Shown: positions 24,478 to 31,620 of the stretch, piece after piece
Layout: each line of letters begins with the position of its first letter
Numbering within the stretch: the first letter of the stretch is position 1
Assembly (NCBI GenBank): GCA_030141605.1
Contig: JAQGDQ010002446.1
Location: 1 to 31,620 of the forward strand
Length of the DNA: 31,620 nt
From: Tubiluchus corallicola
Lineage: Eukaryota; Priapulida; Priapulimorpha; Priapulimorphida; Tubiluchidae
Reading direction: 5' to 3'
Program-made: the position numbers and the translations under genes
The notes under the pieces: model-generated
What the model was told of the DNA's origin: nothing
Databases searched by the model: none
The model's input: only the letters and a program-made list of their open reading frames with translations

Positions 24478-26092
24478 GATAAAAGAAAAAGATGAAAATG
24501 ACAAGAATGATTATTTAAGGTTTATAGAACTATATAATGCTTCCAAAGACACCGAAGCCAATTTAAATGGATGGACACTACATAAACAAAATTTAGAAGA
24601 TAATTCCGAAAAAGGATCCTTAAATAATATTGTAATCCCTCCTGAATCATTTTATATTATTTCCCAAAATGTAATAAGTACTACTATTGGTTTTTACCCT
24701 TCTTTAAAAGAAGGCACAACAATATCTAGAGTAAATAATATTGGGTTACGCAAAACAGCTATTATAACAGATGAAACTGGGGCTGTCGTAGATGTATTTG
24801 GCAATACAGATATCAATAATGGAGAGCTCCATGACTCCGATTGGGACATTACTGATGGAAGAGCAGTAAGAAAGTTAGATGTAAAACAAGGAGCTCGTAG
24901 TGATAAAGGAGATGTTCAAGAATGGCATATTGCATCAAATTTGCCCGAAAGTGTAAACAATAACCCAAATATTGCCGACCCCTTGGAGTGGAAAGAATGG
25001 ATACCACCTGAACCACCAGCTCCAGAGCTCAATGTATTTATAACTGAAGTAACCAACCTAAAAACTAGTGGAGAAGACAATCTAATATATGTAGAACTAC
25101 ACAACAAAGACACAGAAATTGCAAACTTAACAGAATGGAAATTGAATGTTAATAGCACTGATATAGATTTATCTAACATCTCTATTGGTGGAGAAGATTT
25201 CCATATACTTACAGCAAATAAAACTACTCTTACTGGTATTTATACCGATTTAACTGATGAGGAGAAAAATAAAATAACTGAAAATACTAATATTACTGGC
25301 AATACATCAATATCCTTAAAAAATGAGCAAGGAAATACAATAGACCAATACAGTAGTGGTGAAAACTGGGATATTACTAATGGCAAGGCTTCTAGAAAAA
25401 CCTCAGTAACCGAAGGTAACCCTACTGCCACTGAAGATGAATGGACAATAGCCCAAAACTTAGACGAAGTAGATGACACAAATAAAGATATCCTTGCTGA
25501 CCCCTTGGAATGGAAAGAATGGACACCGCCAAAAGAACCTGCTAATGTTATCATCACCGAAATAACAGATTTATTAGATGAAAATCCAACAGTAGATGTA
25601 GGAAAAACTTATATCCGCTATGTTGAACTGCATAACCTCTCTAAGGATACAGAAGCAGATTTAAGTGCATGGAAAATATGTAAAGCAACATTAAATGCAA
25701 AATTTGTATTAACAGATGTTGTAATTCCCGCTGGAGGTTTTGTTTTGATTACAGTAAGCCATGAAAAAATATTGCACTATTACCCCAACTTAGATGAAAG
25801 CTCAATCTATAATATTAGCGGTAGTGTTGGACTGAAAAAGACAGCTGTCATTTTAGACGAGCAAGACAACATCATAGATATATATGGAGATTTATCTCTG
25901 ACAGGAGGAGGTACAGAAGGAGATTTTAGAAACACTGATTGGGACCTTGCAGGAGGTAGAGCAATAAGGAAAACCTCTGTAACAAAAGGCATTAGCGATT
26001 CTACAGGAATTATAGAAGAATGGATTGTGCAAGACTCATTAGAAGACATAGATGGCAACACAAATATTGCAGACCCATTGGAATGGAAATAG
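24410..26092 (+). pseudogene. Lamin-tail-domain repeat protein, 3' part, out of frame with its start
   Basis: The continuation of the LTD gene in the +1-shifted frame, with three further modules: B2 (about 24440-24990), C2 (25028-25510) and D (about 25535-26085), then a stop after GNTNIADPLEWK. There is no signal peptide and no convincing start; the frame opens at a TTG inside the preceding module. The equivalent junction in C2 has GACCCCTTGG where C1 has GACCCTTGG, and the B2 end also has four Cs, so the single missing C explains the split. Without it the gene would span 22731-26092 with six LTDs. It could be a true mutation, a phase-variable state or a homopolymer sequencing error. It sits 28 nt before the second GH88 gene. 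Confidence 0.8.
25028..25572 (+). repeat. Near-identical 545-bp direct repeat, copy 2 (LTD module C2)
   Basis: The partner of 23934-24477. This copy keeps the four-C tract at 25501-25504 and so preserves the reading frame. The preceding modules (B1 and B2) are also homologous but clearly more diverged, so the C modules were either duplicated later or made uniform by gene conversion. Confidence 0.9.
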
Positions 26093-26120
26093 TTAGGTAT
26101 CTATTAATAACTTTCACACT

Positions 26121-27299
26121 ATGAAACTACAACAACTCACTCTTATAGCTCTTGTATTGTGCTTACAAAATTGCAATCAACCAAACAAAACACCTCAATG
26201 GGTAGAACAAGCCTTACAAGTTAGCCAAACGCAATTAGAAGGGCATTACAACACAGTGATAAAAACAGAACAGATGCCCCGTTCTATTGAAAGAGGCTAC
26301 CGACCTATAAAAGATTGGACAAGTGGCTTTTACCCCGGTCTATTGTGGTATATGCACGAATATACAGGCAATGAGATGTGGAGAGAGAAAGCAGAGAAGG
26401 TTACACCTATTTTGGCTGATGAGCAATACAATACCAACGACCACGATATAGGTTTCAGAATTTATTGTAGTTACGGCAACGGTCTAAGACTGACAGGCAA
26501 CAAGAGCTATGAAAAAGTAGTTGTGCAGGCTGCTAAGTCGCTTTCTACTCGCTACAATCCCACAGTAAAAGCTATACAGTCCTGGAATTCAAAAGCCATA
26601 AAGAGCTGGACCTTCCCTGTAATTATTGACAATATGATGAACCTTGAACTGCTTTTTGCTGCCACCCGTCTTACAGGGGATTCTTCTTACTACAAAATAG
26701 CTGTGCAACATGCTATCACTACTATGAAGAATCAATACTTTGAAGATTATAGCTGTTCTCACGTAGTAGATTATGATACTATTACCGGCAAAAAAATAAA
26801 ACACGACTTCAACAATGGGTATAGCCCCACTTCTGCGTGGAGTCGTGGACAGGCTTGGAGTTTATACGGTTATGTGATGACTTACCGAGAAACAAAACAT
26901 AAAGATTTTCTCACACACGCTGAAAAGGTGGCTAATTTCATCATCAATCATCCGAATATGCCCAATGATTTTATCCCCTATTGGGACTACAAAGCACCAG
27001 AAATACCTACTTTGCGCGATGCTTCGGCGGGGGCTATTACTGTTTCTGCTTTGTTGGAATTGTATAAAATAACTAATAATAAAACCTATTGGAACATAGC
27101 AGAAAAGATACTGAAATCATTGAGTTCGCCGGAATATCTTGCAGAACCTAATACCAACGGAAACTTTATTATAAAACATTGCACAGGTAATTTTAGAAAA
27201 AACTCGGAACTGGACGGCACTCTTATTTATGCTGACTACTACTATATAGAAGCACTATTGAGGTATATCAATCTATTGAAAAAGGTAGAGCTTTTTTAG
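26121..27299 (+). CDS. GH88 unsaturated glucuronyl hydrolase, second copy, lipoprotein
   Basis: A 392-residue paralogue of the enzyme at 329-1528, acting on unsaturated uronic acid at the end of lyase products. The lipoprotein signal ends Leu-Gln-Asn-Cys (Cys18). Family motifs: KDWTSGFYPGLLWYMHEYTG from residue 64, NDHDIGF with Asp109, YCSYGNGLRLTG, VIIDNMMNLELLF with Asp170, SAWSRGQAWSLYGY, and LRDASAGAITVSALLEL. Asp109 and Asp170 correspond to the catalytic pair of known UGLs. It differs from the first copy outside these motifs, so the two may prefer different sulfated or linked disaccharides (1,3-linked from chondroitin/hyaluronan versus 1,4-linked from heparan). It follows the LTD gene by 28 nt and is probably co-transcribed with it. 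Confidence 0.93.
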   Translation: MKLQQLTLIALVLCLQNCNQPNKTPQWVEQALQVSQTQLEGHYNTVIKTEQMPRSIERGYRPIKDWTSGFYPGLLWYMHEYTGNEMWREKAEKVTPILADEQYNTNDHDIGFRIYCSYGNGLRLTGNKSYEKVVVQAAKSLSTRYNPTVKAIQSWNSKAIKSWTFPVIIDNMMNLELLFAATRLTGDSSYYKIAVQHAITTMKNQYFEDYSCSHVVDYDTITGKKIKHDFNNGYSPTSAWSRGQAWSLYGYVMTYRETKHKDFLTHAEKVANFIINHPNMPNDFIPYWDYKAPEIPTLRDASAGAITVSALLELYKITNNKTYWNIAEKILKSLSSPEYLAEPNTNGNFIIKHCTGNFRKNSELDGTLIYADYYYIEALLRYINLLKKVELF

Positions 27300-27412
27300 G
27301 TAACGAGATGCAACTTTAATTTTTGGCATAAAAATTTATGAAGTTTAGATTTCTTTAAACTTGCGAATTTTTTAGCTGTAGGAAGATAAAAAGCAGCTAT
27401 AAATTCTAAGTT

Positions 27413-27450
27413 GTTTTAACGGTTTAAAAATAAAGGTAAACTGTTAAAAC
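27413..27450. terminator. Strong hairpin downstream of GH88, possible terminator
   Basis: GTTTTAACGGTTTA (27413-27426) pairs with TAAACTGTTAAAAC (27437-27450) over 14 positions, with a single G-U pair and a 10-nt loop. It lies 114 bp after the GH88 stop. No U tract follows on either strand, so it may stabilise or process the transcript instead of ending it. Confidence 0.4.
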
Positions 27451-27728
27451 GATTATGATAGTAAGACCATTTTATCCCTACGATTAAAAGTTGCAGACTA
27501 AACCTAAAAATAAGGAGTTAAAATTGTATATCGTTATTCTTTTTACTATCTAATACTGATAAACTTGGTGATAAATTACTGAATTGCAAGAATTTGTTGC
27601 ATCTCTTTTTTATTTAGCAAGACACTTATATAGTTGCCAAGTCAAAGAAGGTAGGGGTGAAAATGTGAGGCAAATTAGGGTAAATTTAAAAAAATACTTA
27701 TATTTTATTTTTAGTAAAAAAATTTATG

Positions 27729-27736
27729 TAAATTTG
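27729..27736 (+). promoter_or_regulatory. Candidate -7 promoter element for the sulfatase gene
   Basis: TAAATTTG matches TAnnTTTG exactly, 48 bases before the ATG at 27785, giving a leader of about 42 nt. It suggests that the sulfatase has its own promoter apart from the upstream GH88 gene. Confidence 0.5.
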
Positions 27737-27784
27737 CTAATTAGTCTTTAAGATTAATTATCTATATAGCATTATTTAAACCCA

Positions 27785-29350
27785 ATGAAAAATATAAAAC
27801 TCCTCTTACTTCCTATTTTCATATTTACTACACTCTTGCAAGGATGTAAAGAAAAAACTACTCAACAGCCTAATATTATTTTTATACTTTCTGACGACCA
27901 CGCAATACAAGCCATATCATCCTATGGACATCCAATCTCTAAGCTCGCTCCTACACCTAATTTAGACCGTATTGCTGATGAAGGAATGATTTTTGAACGT
28001 GCTTTTTGCACCAATTCTATCTGCGGTCCTAGTAGAGCTGCTATACTCACAGGCACATACAGTCATAAAAATGGTTTCTACAAAAACGAAAGTGGCGTGT
28101 TCAATGGTGAACAAACTACTTTGCCTAAGGTGCTGCAAGCCAATGGATATCAAACAGCTATTTTTGGCAAATGGCACTTAGGTAGTTTGCCTACGGGATT
28201 CGATGAGTATAAAATCCTTGTAGGGCAGGGACTATACTACGACCCTATATATGTAGAAAATGGTAAGCGTGTACAAGAAACAGGCTATGTGGATGACTTG
28301 TCTGCTGACTATACAATGAAATGGATAGAAAACAGAGACAAAAGTAAACCTTTTTTTGTATGCTATCAGCCCAAAGCACCACACCGATGGTGGATACCCG
28401 CTGAAAGGAACAAAGACCTATTTAGTGATTTTGATTTTCCCCTTCCAGAAACTTTCAACGATGATTATGCTACACGACCAGCAGCTAGTGAAAATGCTAT
28501 GACTATTGCTCGTCATATGAACCGTAGAGACCACAAAGTACCTGCACCTGAAGGATTGAAAGGAAAAGAACTTCAAAAATGGCTAAGTTATGGCAGCAAT
28601 GGTGAGTTTTGGACACCTCACGATAGCCTACAAGGCGATGCTCTTGCTTATTGGAAATATCAAAGCTACATTAAAGATTACCTCCGCTGTGTGAAGGGAG
28701 TAGATGATAATATAGGCCGTATCTTAGATTTCCTTGAAGAAAAAGATTTGGCAGATAACACAATAGTAATATACACCTCTGACCAAGGTTTTTATCTGGG
28801 CGAACACGGCTGGTTTGACAAACGATGGATGTATGAAGAATCATTCGGCACACCATTTCTTATCAAATATCCTGAAAAAGTCAAACCTAAGTCCAGTTCA
28901 AAACAAATGATAATGAATATAGACTTTGCTCCTACTCTTTTGGACCTTGCAAATATAGAAATTCCGAAAGAGATGCAGGGAGCTAGCTTTAAAACTATAC
29001 TAGAAAAGGGAAAAGCAGATGAATGGCGCGATGAAGTGTACTACCATTACTACGAATACCCTTATTGGCATAGCGTTCAACCTCATTATGGTGTGAGAAC
29101 TGACCGCTATAAGTTAATTCATTTTTATTATTCTATGGACAATTGGGAGTTATTTGACCTTGAAAAAGACCCACAGGAAATGAATAATGTATACGAAAAT
29201 CCTGAATATGCCAATGTAATAAAAGAAATGAAAATAAAACTAAAAGAACTACAAAAACAATATGAAGATACTGCCAGCATAGAGGAAATGAAAAAGATAA
29301 CTGCCACAACAGGACAACATTTCAATGAAGCCCATTTTGCTACAGAATAA
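27785..29350 (+). CDS. S1-family sulfatase, N-acetylglucosamine-6-sulfatase-like lipoprotein
   Basis: A 521-residue lipoprotein (signal ending Leu-Gln-Gly-Cys, Cys21, then Lys-Glu-Lys). The sulfatase fold begins with NIIFILSDDHA (Asp37, Asp38). The signature CGPSRAAILTG starts at Cys80, the residue to be converted to formylglycine. GKWHLG, KAPHRWW and TSDQGFYLGEHGWFDKRWMY complete the active site; the last of these, with MYEESFGTPFLIKYP, resembles the S1_11 subfamily that removes 6-O-sulfate from N-acetylglucosamine in heparan sulfate. That specificity is a family-level inference and agrees with the PL12 lyase at 2092-4071. It carries its own promoter and converges with recQ, 15 bp away. Confidence 0.9.
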   Translation: MKNIKLLLLPIFIFTTLLQGCKEKTTQQPNIIFILSDDHAIQAISSYGHPISKLAPTPNLDRIADEGMIFERAFCTNSICGPSRAAILTGTYSHKNGFYKNESGVFNGEQTTLPKVLQANGYQTAIFGKWHLGSLPTGFDEYKILVGQGLYYDPIYVENGKRVQETGYVDDLSADYTMKWIENRDKSKPFFVCYQPKAPHRWWIPAERNKDLFSDFDFPLPETFNDDYATRPAASENAMTIARHMNRRDHKVPAPEGLKGKELQKWLSYGSNGEFWTPHDSLQGDALAYWKYQSYIKDYLRCVKGVDDNIGRILDFLEEKDLADNTIVIYTSDQGFYLGEHGWFDKRWMYEESFGTPFLIKYPEKVKPKSSSKQMIMNIDFAPTLLDLANIEIPKEMQGASFKTILEKGKADEWRDEVYYHYYEYPYWHSVQPHYGVRTDRYKLIHFYYSMDNWELFDLEKDPQEMNNVYENPEYANVIKEMKIKLKELQKQYEDTASIEEMKKITATTGQHFNEAHFATE

Positions 29351-29365
29351 AAAAATAAGAACTTT

Positions 29366-31282
29366 CTAATCTTCACTTTTCACCTTATCAAGTAATATTA
29401 GACTATCTTGTTTTGTCAATACCCCGCTGTCCAGTAACCAATTGACCACTTGTATAACCTTGTCTTCATTAAAATTTATGTGGTCTACAATAGCTTCCAA
29501 ACTTAAACCCCTATTTTCCAACAACTTTTCTACCTCTGCCTTTATTTTCTCAAAATCTTGAGTCTCAATACTTTTTTTATAGACTTTTCTACACACATCG
29601 CACTCCCCACAAGGTTTTGCAGCAGTTTCTCCAAAGTATTTTAATAAAAAGATGCTTCTACATTTAGTCGTTTGTTGTGCATATGTTAGCATATACTTCA
29701 GCCTATGCAAATAACGTTCTTTCTTATCGTGGTAACTTTCTCTTGTTATTTTCACATATTTCTTATTCTCCCTGTTTGTGAGGTAAGTTATAACATGTAT
29801 TTGTTTACGTGGTATGAACTTTATAATATGACATTTACTTAAATAAAGTAAATGTTTATATATTCTATGCTTTGAGATTTTTGTTTTCTTCGCAATAGTA
29901 TTTTCATCTATTCCCACATAATCAGAAAATATACCTGTATAAGAACGTAATATTGTTTTGATAAGTAAATCCAACTCCGAATTGCGAGTATTAAGTTTGT
30001 ATAAATCATCGCGCGACACAATAAACCATACACGCGTAGTGAATTGCACATTCTCACTAAACTCTATATAACAACAACTTTGCAATACTTTCAGACTACT
30101 ATATATAGCATTCATTTGAAGTTTAAACCTACTCGCAAACTTAAACATATCAAAACCAAACGAATGATTAGCACCTGTCCCTTCTCCAATTTGATAGAAA
30201 TTGCTTATTGCTTCATATATCCGTTTTATATAATTCGTTTCAGGGAAAGCAACTGTTGTCCTCCGTTTCTCATTAGCTATATCCATCTTGTTATAAAGTA
30301 AGACAGCATACGCCTGCTTACTATCCCTGCCTGCACGTCCTGCCTCTTGAAAATAAGCTTCTAAACAATCAGGGATGTCAAAATGCAGTACTATTCTTAC
30401 ATTAGGCTTGTCTATCCCCATTCCAAAGGCACTGGTAGAAACAATAATACGTATTTTATCCTCCTGCCATTCGTTTTGTTTCCTGTCCTTTTCCTCCGTT
30501 TCTAAACCTGCGTGATAGTAGGCTGCTTCTATTCCCTGCGATTGCAGAAACTCTGCTATTTCTCTCGTCTTGCTCCTGCTTCGCACATATATAATGCCAC
30601 TACCTTCGACCTTCGACAATATTTTCAGTAAGTAGCCATATTTATTTTCTATTTCACGAACAACATAGATAAGATTCTTACGTTCAAAACTCTTTTTTAG
30701 CAAATTCTCTGCCTTGAAAAGCATTTTTTTCTGTATATCTGTCGCTACTTCAGAGGTAGCTGTAGCTGTAAGAGCCAATACAGGCACGTCAGGTATTTGC
30801 TTTCTTATTTCTGCTATTTGTAAATAAGTGGGACGAAAATCATACCCCCATTGCGATATACAATGAGCTTCATCTACAACTAATAGATTAATCTTGAATT
30901 TTTTCAACCTATTTTGAAACAATTCTGTTTGCAATCTTTCTGGAGATAGATAGAGAAACTTGAAATTGCCGTACAAACAGTTGTCTAATTGAATAGTGAT
31001 ATCTCTATGGCTCATCCCTGAATGTACCGTAGCAGCACGTATTCCTTTTTTTTTAAGGCTCTCCACTTGGTCTTTCATCAAGGCAATAAGTGGTGTAACT
31101 ACAAGACAGATACCTTCATTGGTAAGAGAATGAATTTGAAATGTAATAGACTTACCTCCACCCGTAGGCATCAGCCCAAGTGTATCCTTACCTTGGGCTA
31201 TCTGCTGGATAATATCTAACTGCAAGGTGCGGAACTCTTCATAGCCCCAGTATCGTTTAAGTATCTTGTGATAGGTATCCAT
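29366..31282 (-). CDS. recQ: RecQ-family ATP-dependent DNA helicase
   Basis: A 3'-5' DNA helicase acting in recombination and repair in the cytoplasm. The 638-residue product has the DEAH helicase core: the aromatic/Gln motif FRTLQLDIIQ (17-26), Walker A MPTGGGKS with Lys44, VVDEAHCISQWGYDFRP with DEAH at 137-140, LTATAT (171-176), STSAFGMGIDKP (282-293) and QEAGRAGRD (312-320). Four zinc-binding cysteines follow at Cys541, Cys558, Cys561 and Cys564. The winged-helix region between core and zinc site is larger than usual, and the protein ends soon after the zinc site (LENRGLSLEAIVDHINFNE), with no recognisable HRDC domain. This resembles the shorter RecQ type common in Flavobacteriia. It is a housekeeping gene that marks the edge of the GAG locus. 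Confidence 0.95.
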   Translation of the reverse strand: MDTYHKILKRYWGYEEFRTLQLDIIQQIAQGKDTLGLMPTGGGKSITFQIHSLTNEGICLVVTPLIALMKDQVESLKKKGIRAATVHSGMSHRDITIQLDNCLYGNFKFLYLSPERLQTELFQNRLKKFKINLLVVDEAHCISQWGYDFRPTYLQIAEIRKQIPDVPVLALTATATSEVATDIQKKMLFKAENLLKKSFERKNLIYVVREIENKYGYLLKILSKVEGSGIIYVRSRSKTREIAEFLQSQGIEAAYYHAGLETEEKDRKQNEWQEDKIRIIVSTSAFGMGIDKPNVRIVLHFDIPDCLEAYFQEAGRAGRDSKQAYAVLLYNKMDIANEKRRTTVAFPETNYIKRIYEAISNFYQIGEGTGANHSFGFDMFKFASRFKLQMNAIYSSLKVLQSCCYIEFSENVQFTTRVWFIVSRDDLYKLNTRNSELDLLIKTILRSYTGIFSDYVGIDENTIAKKTKISKHRIYKHLLYLSKCHIIKFIPRKQIHVITYLTNRENKKYVKITRESYHDKKERYLHRLKYMLTYAQQTTKCRSIFLLKYFGETAAKPCGECDVCRKVYKKSIETQDFEKIKAEVEKLLENRGLSLEAIVDHINFNEDKVIQVVNWLLDSGVLTKQDSLILLDKVKSED

Positions 31283-31298
31283 TGATGAATAGAAAATT

Positions 31299-31306
31299 CA
31301 AATATA
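31299..31306 (-). promoter_or_regulatory. Candidate -7 promoter element for recQ
   Basis: On the minus strand this reads TATATTTG, an exact TAnnTTTG match, 16 bases before the ATG at 31282; the leader would be only about 10 nt. The rest of the gap to 31506 holds nothing I recognise. Confidence 0.4.
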
Positions 31307-31506
31307 CAATATATATCTGTTCCCTTTCTTTAAACAAAACCTATTTTCTAAGTTGCACGACATTTTAGAATATTATACGACCTTAGTTACGAAGAAGTAA
31401 AAACCACAGACCCCAGCTATCTCTCTTACTCAAAAAGAACACAAAAAATCTAAGAAACTAACAGTCAATTTATAAAAATAACGCTACTATCTTAGGCATA
31501 ACTATA

Positions 31507-31620
31507 CTACCTATAAATCTGCCTTTCGTTTAAGGATTTTTGATATTTTCTTGCATTCTTCAGATGCTCGTTATAGCTCTTAGAAAAAGTGTGATAGCCT
31601 GACGAATCCTCTTTTGCACA
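31507..31620 (-). CDS. mltG: 3' end of mltG (endolytic peptidoglycan transglycosylase), cut by the right edge
   Basis: The minus strand is open from the window edge to a TAG at 31507-31509, giving the last 37 residues of a protein. They begin [10 protein letters not shown] and continue with an amphipathic '[12 protein letters not shown]' helix ending in Tyr-Gln-Lys-Ser-Leu-Asn-Glu-Arg. This matches the conserved C-terminus of MltG (YceG-like) proteins of Bacteroidota as I know them (AKEDFSG-H-F followed by EH--NA-KYQ-ALN). MltG is an inner-membrane lytic transglycosylase that releases growing glycan strands. Only the tail is visible, so the call rests on this match. It would be transcribed toward recQ. 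Confidence 0.75.
   Translation of the reverse strand, partial: CAKEDSSGYHTFSKSYNEHLKNARKYQKSLNERQIYR

Larger units (their letters stand above)
27300..27784. other. 485-bp non-coding gap with hairpin, distant inverted repeat and promoter
   Basis: No reading frame of note is present. It contains a 14-bp-arm hairpin (27413-27450), a weaker 6-bp stem (TAGCTG 27373-27378 with CAGCTA 27394-27399), a perfect 10-base inverted repeat GAGATGCAAC (27305-27314) / GTTGCATCTC (27596-27605) about 300 bp across, and the sulfatase promoter element at 27729-27736. It may be a small non-autonomous element or the remnant of an excised one, or simply a terminator plus leader. Confidence 0.4.

Noticed and set aside
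1-31620. CRISPR arrays, tRNA or rRNA genes, insertion-sequence transposases and phage genes
   Set aside because: I scanned the gaps on both strands and saw no spaced short repeats, no cloverleaf-like stretches and no transposase, integrase or phage structural proteins.

Overview
The window is AT-rich DNA (roughly one third G+C by eye) from a member of the Bacteroidota. Several features support this: exact TAnnTTTG -7 promoter elements and no Shine-Dalgarno sites; many lipoprotein signal peptides ending in SC or GC; a hybrid two-component system of the polysaccharide-utilisation type; and a type IX secretion (T9SS) C-terminal sorting domain on one enzyme. Carriage of a T9SS points to Flavobacteriia/Cytophagia or a T9SS-bearing Bacteroidales lineage. 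A Flavobacteriia member (for example Capnocytophaga-like) is a guess, not a determination.

Most of the window is a glycosaminoglycan (GAG) utilisation locus in two operon-like blocks around its regulator. Block 1 (329-9967, + strand, gaps of 4-28 nt) encodes a GH88 unsaturated glucuronyl hydrolase, a small secreted beta-sandwich protein, a PL12 heparinase III-type lyase, a PL8 chondroitin-ABC-type lyase with a T9SS tail, and a DUF4962/heparinase II-III lyase of unknown specificity. Next come a lone outer-membrane-like protein (10257-11132), an Lrp/AsnC regulator divergent from an asparagine synthetase (11356-13556), and a minus-strand pair, an HTCS (15129-19211) with a sulfatase downstream (13624-15072). 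Block 2 (19436-29350, + strand) encodes a second PL8 lyase, a lamin-tail-domain (LTD) repeat protein broken by a one-base frameshift, a second GH88 and a GlcNAc-6-sulfatase-like lipoprotein. recQ (29366-31282, -) and the 3' end of mltG (31507 to the edge, -) close the window. At the left edge is the 5' end of a minus-strand lipoprotein gene.

Inferred logic: lyases of two folds (PL8; heparinase II/III) cut chondroitin/hyaluronan-type and heparan-type chains, sulfatases strip sulfate, and the two GH88 enzymes open the resulting unsaturated disaccharides. The HTCS probably senses such a disaccharide. No SusC/SusD pair and no sulfatase-maturase gene lie in the window. The most unusual element is the LTD protein: six LTD modules, including a duplicated 365-codon two-module unit whose second modules are almost identical in DNA, interrupted by loss of one C in a CCCC tract.
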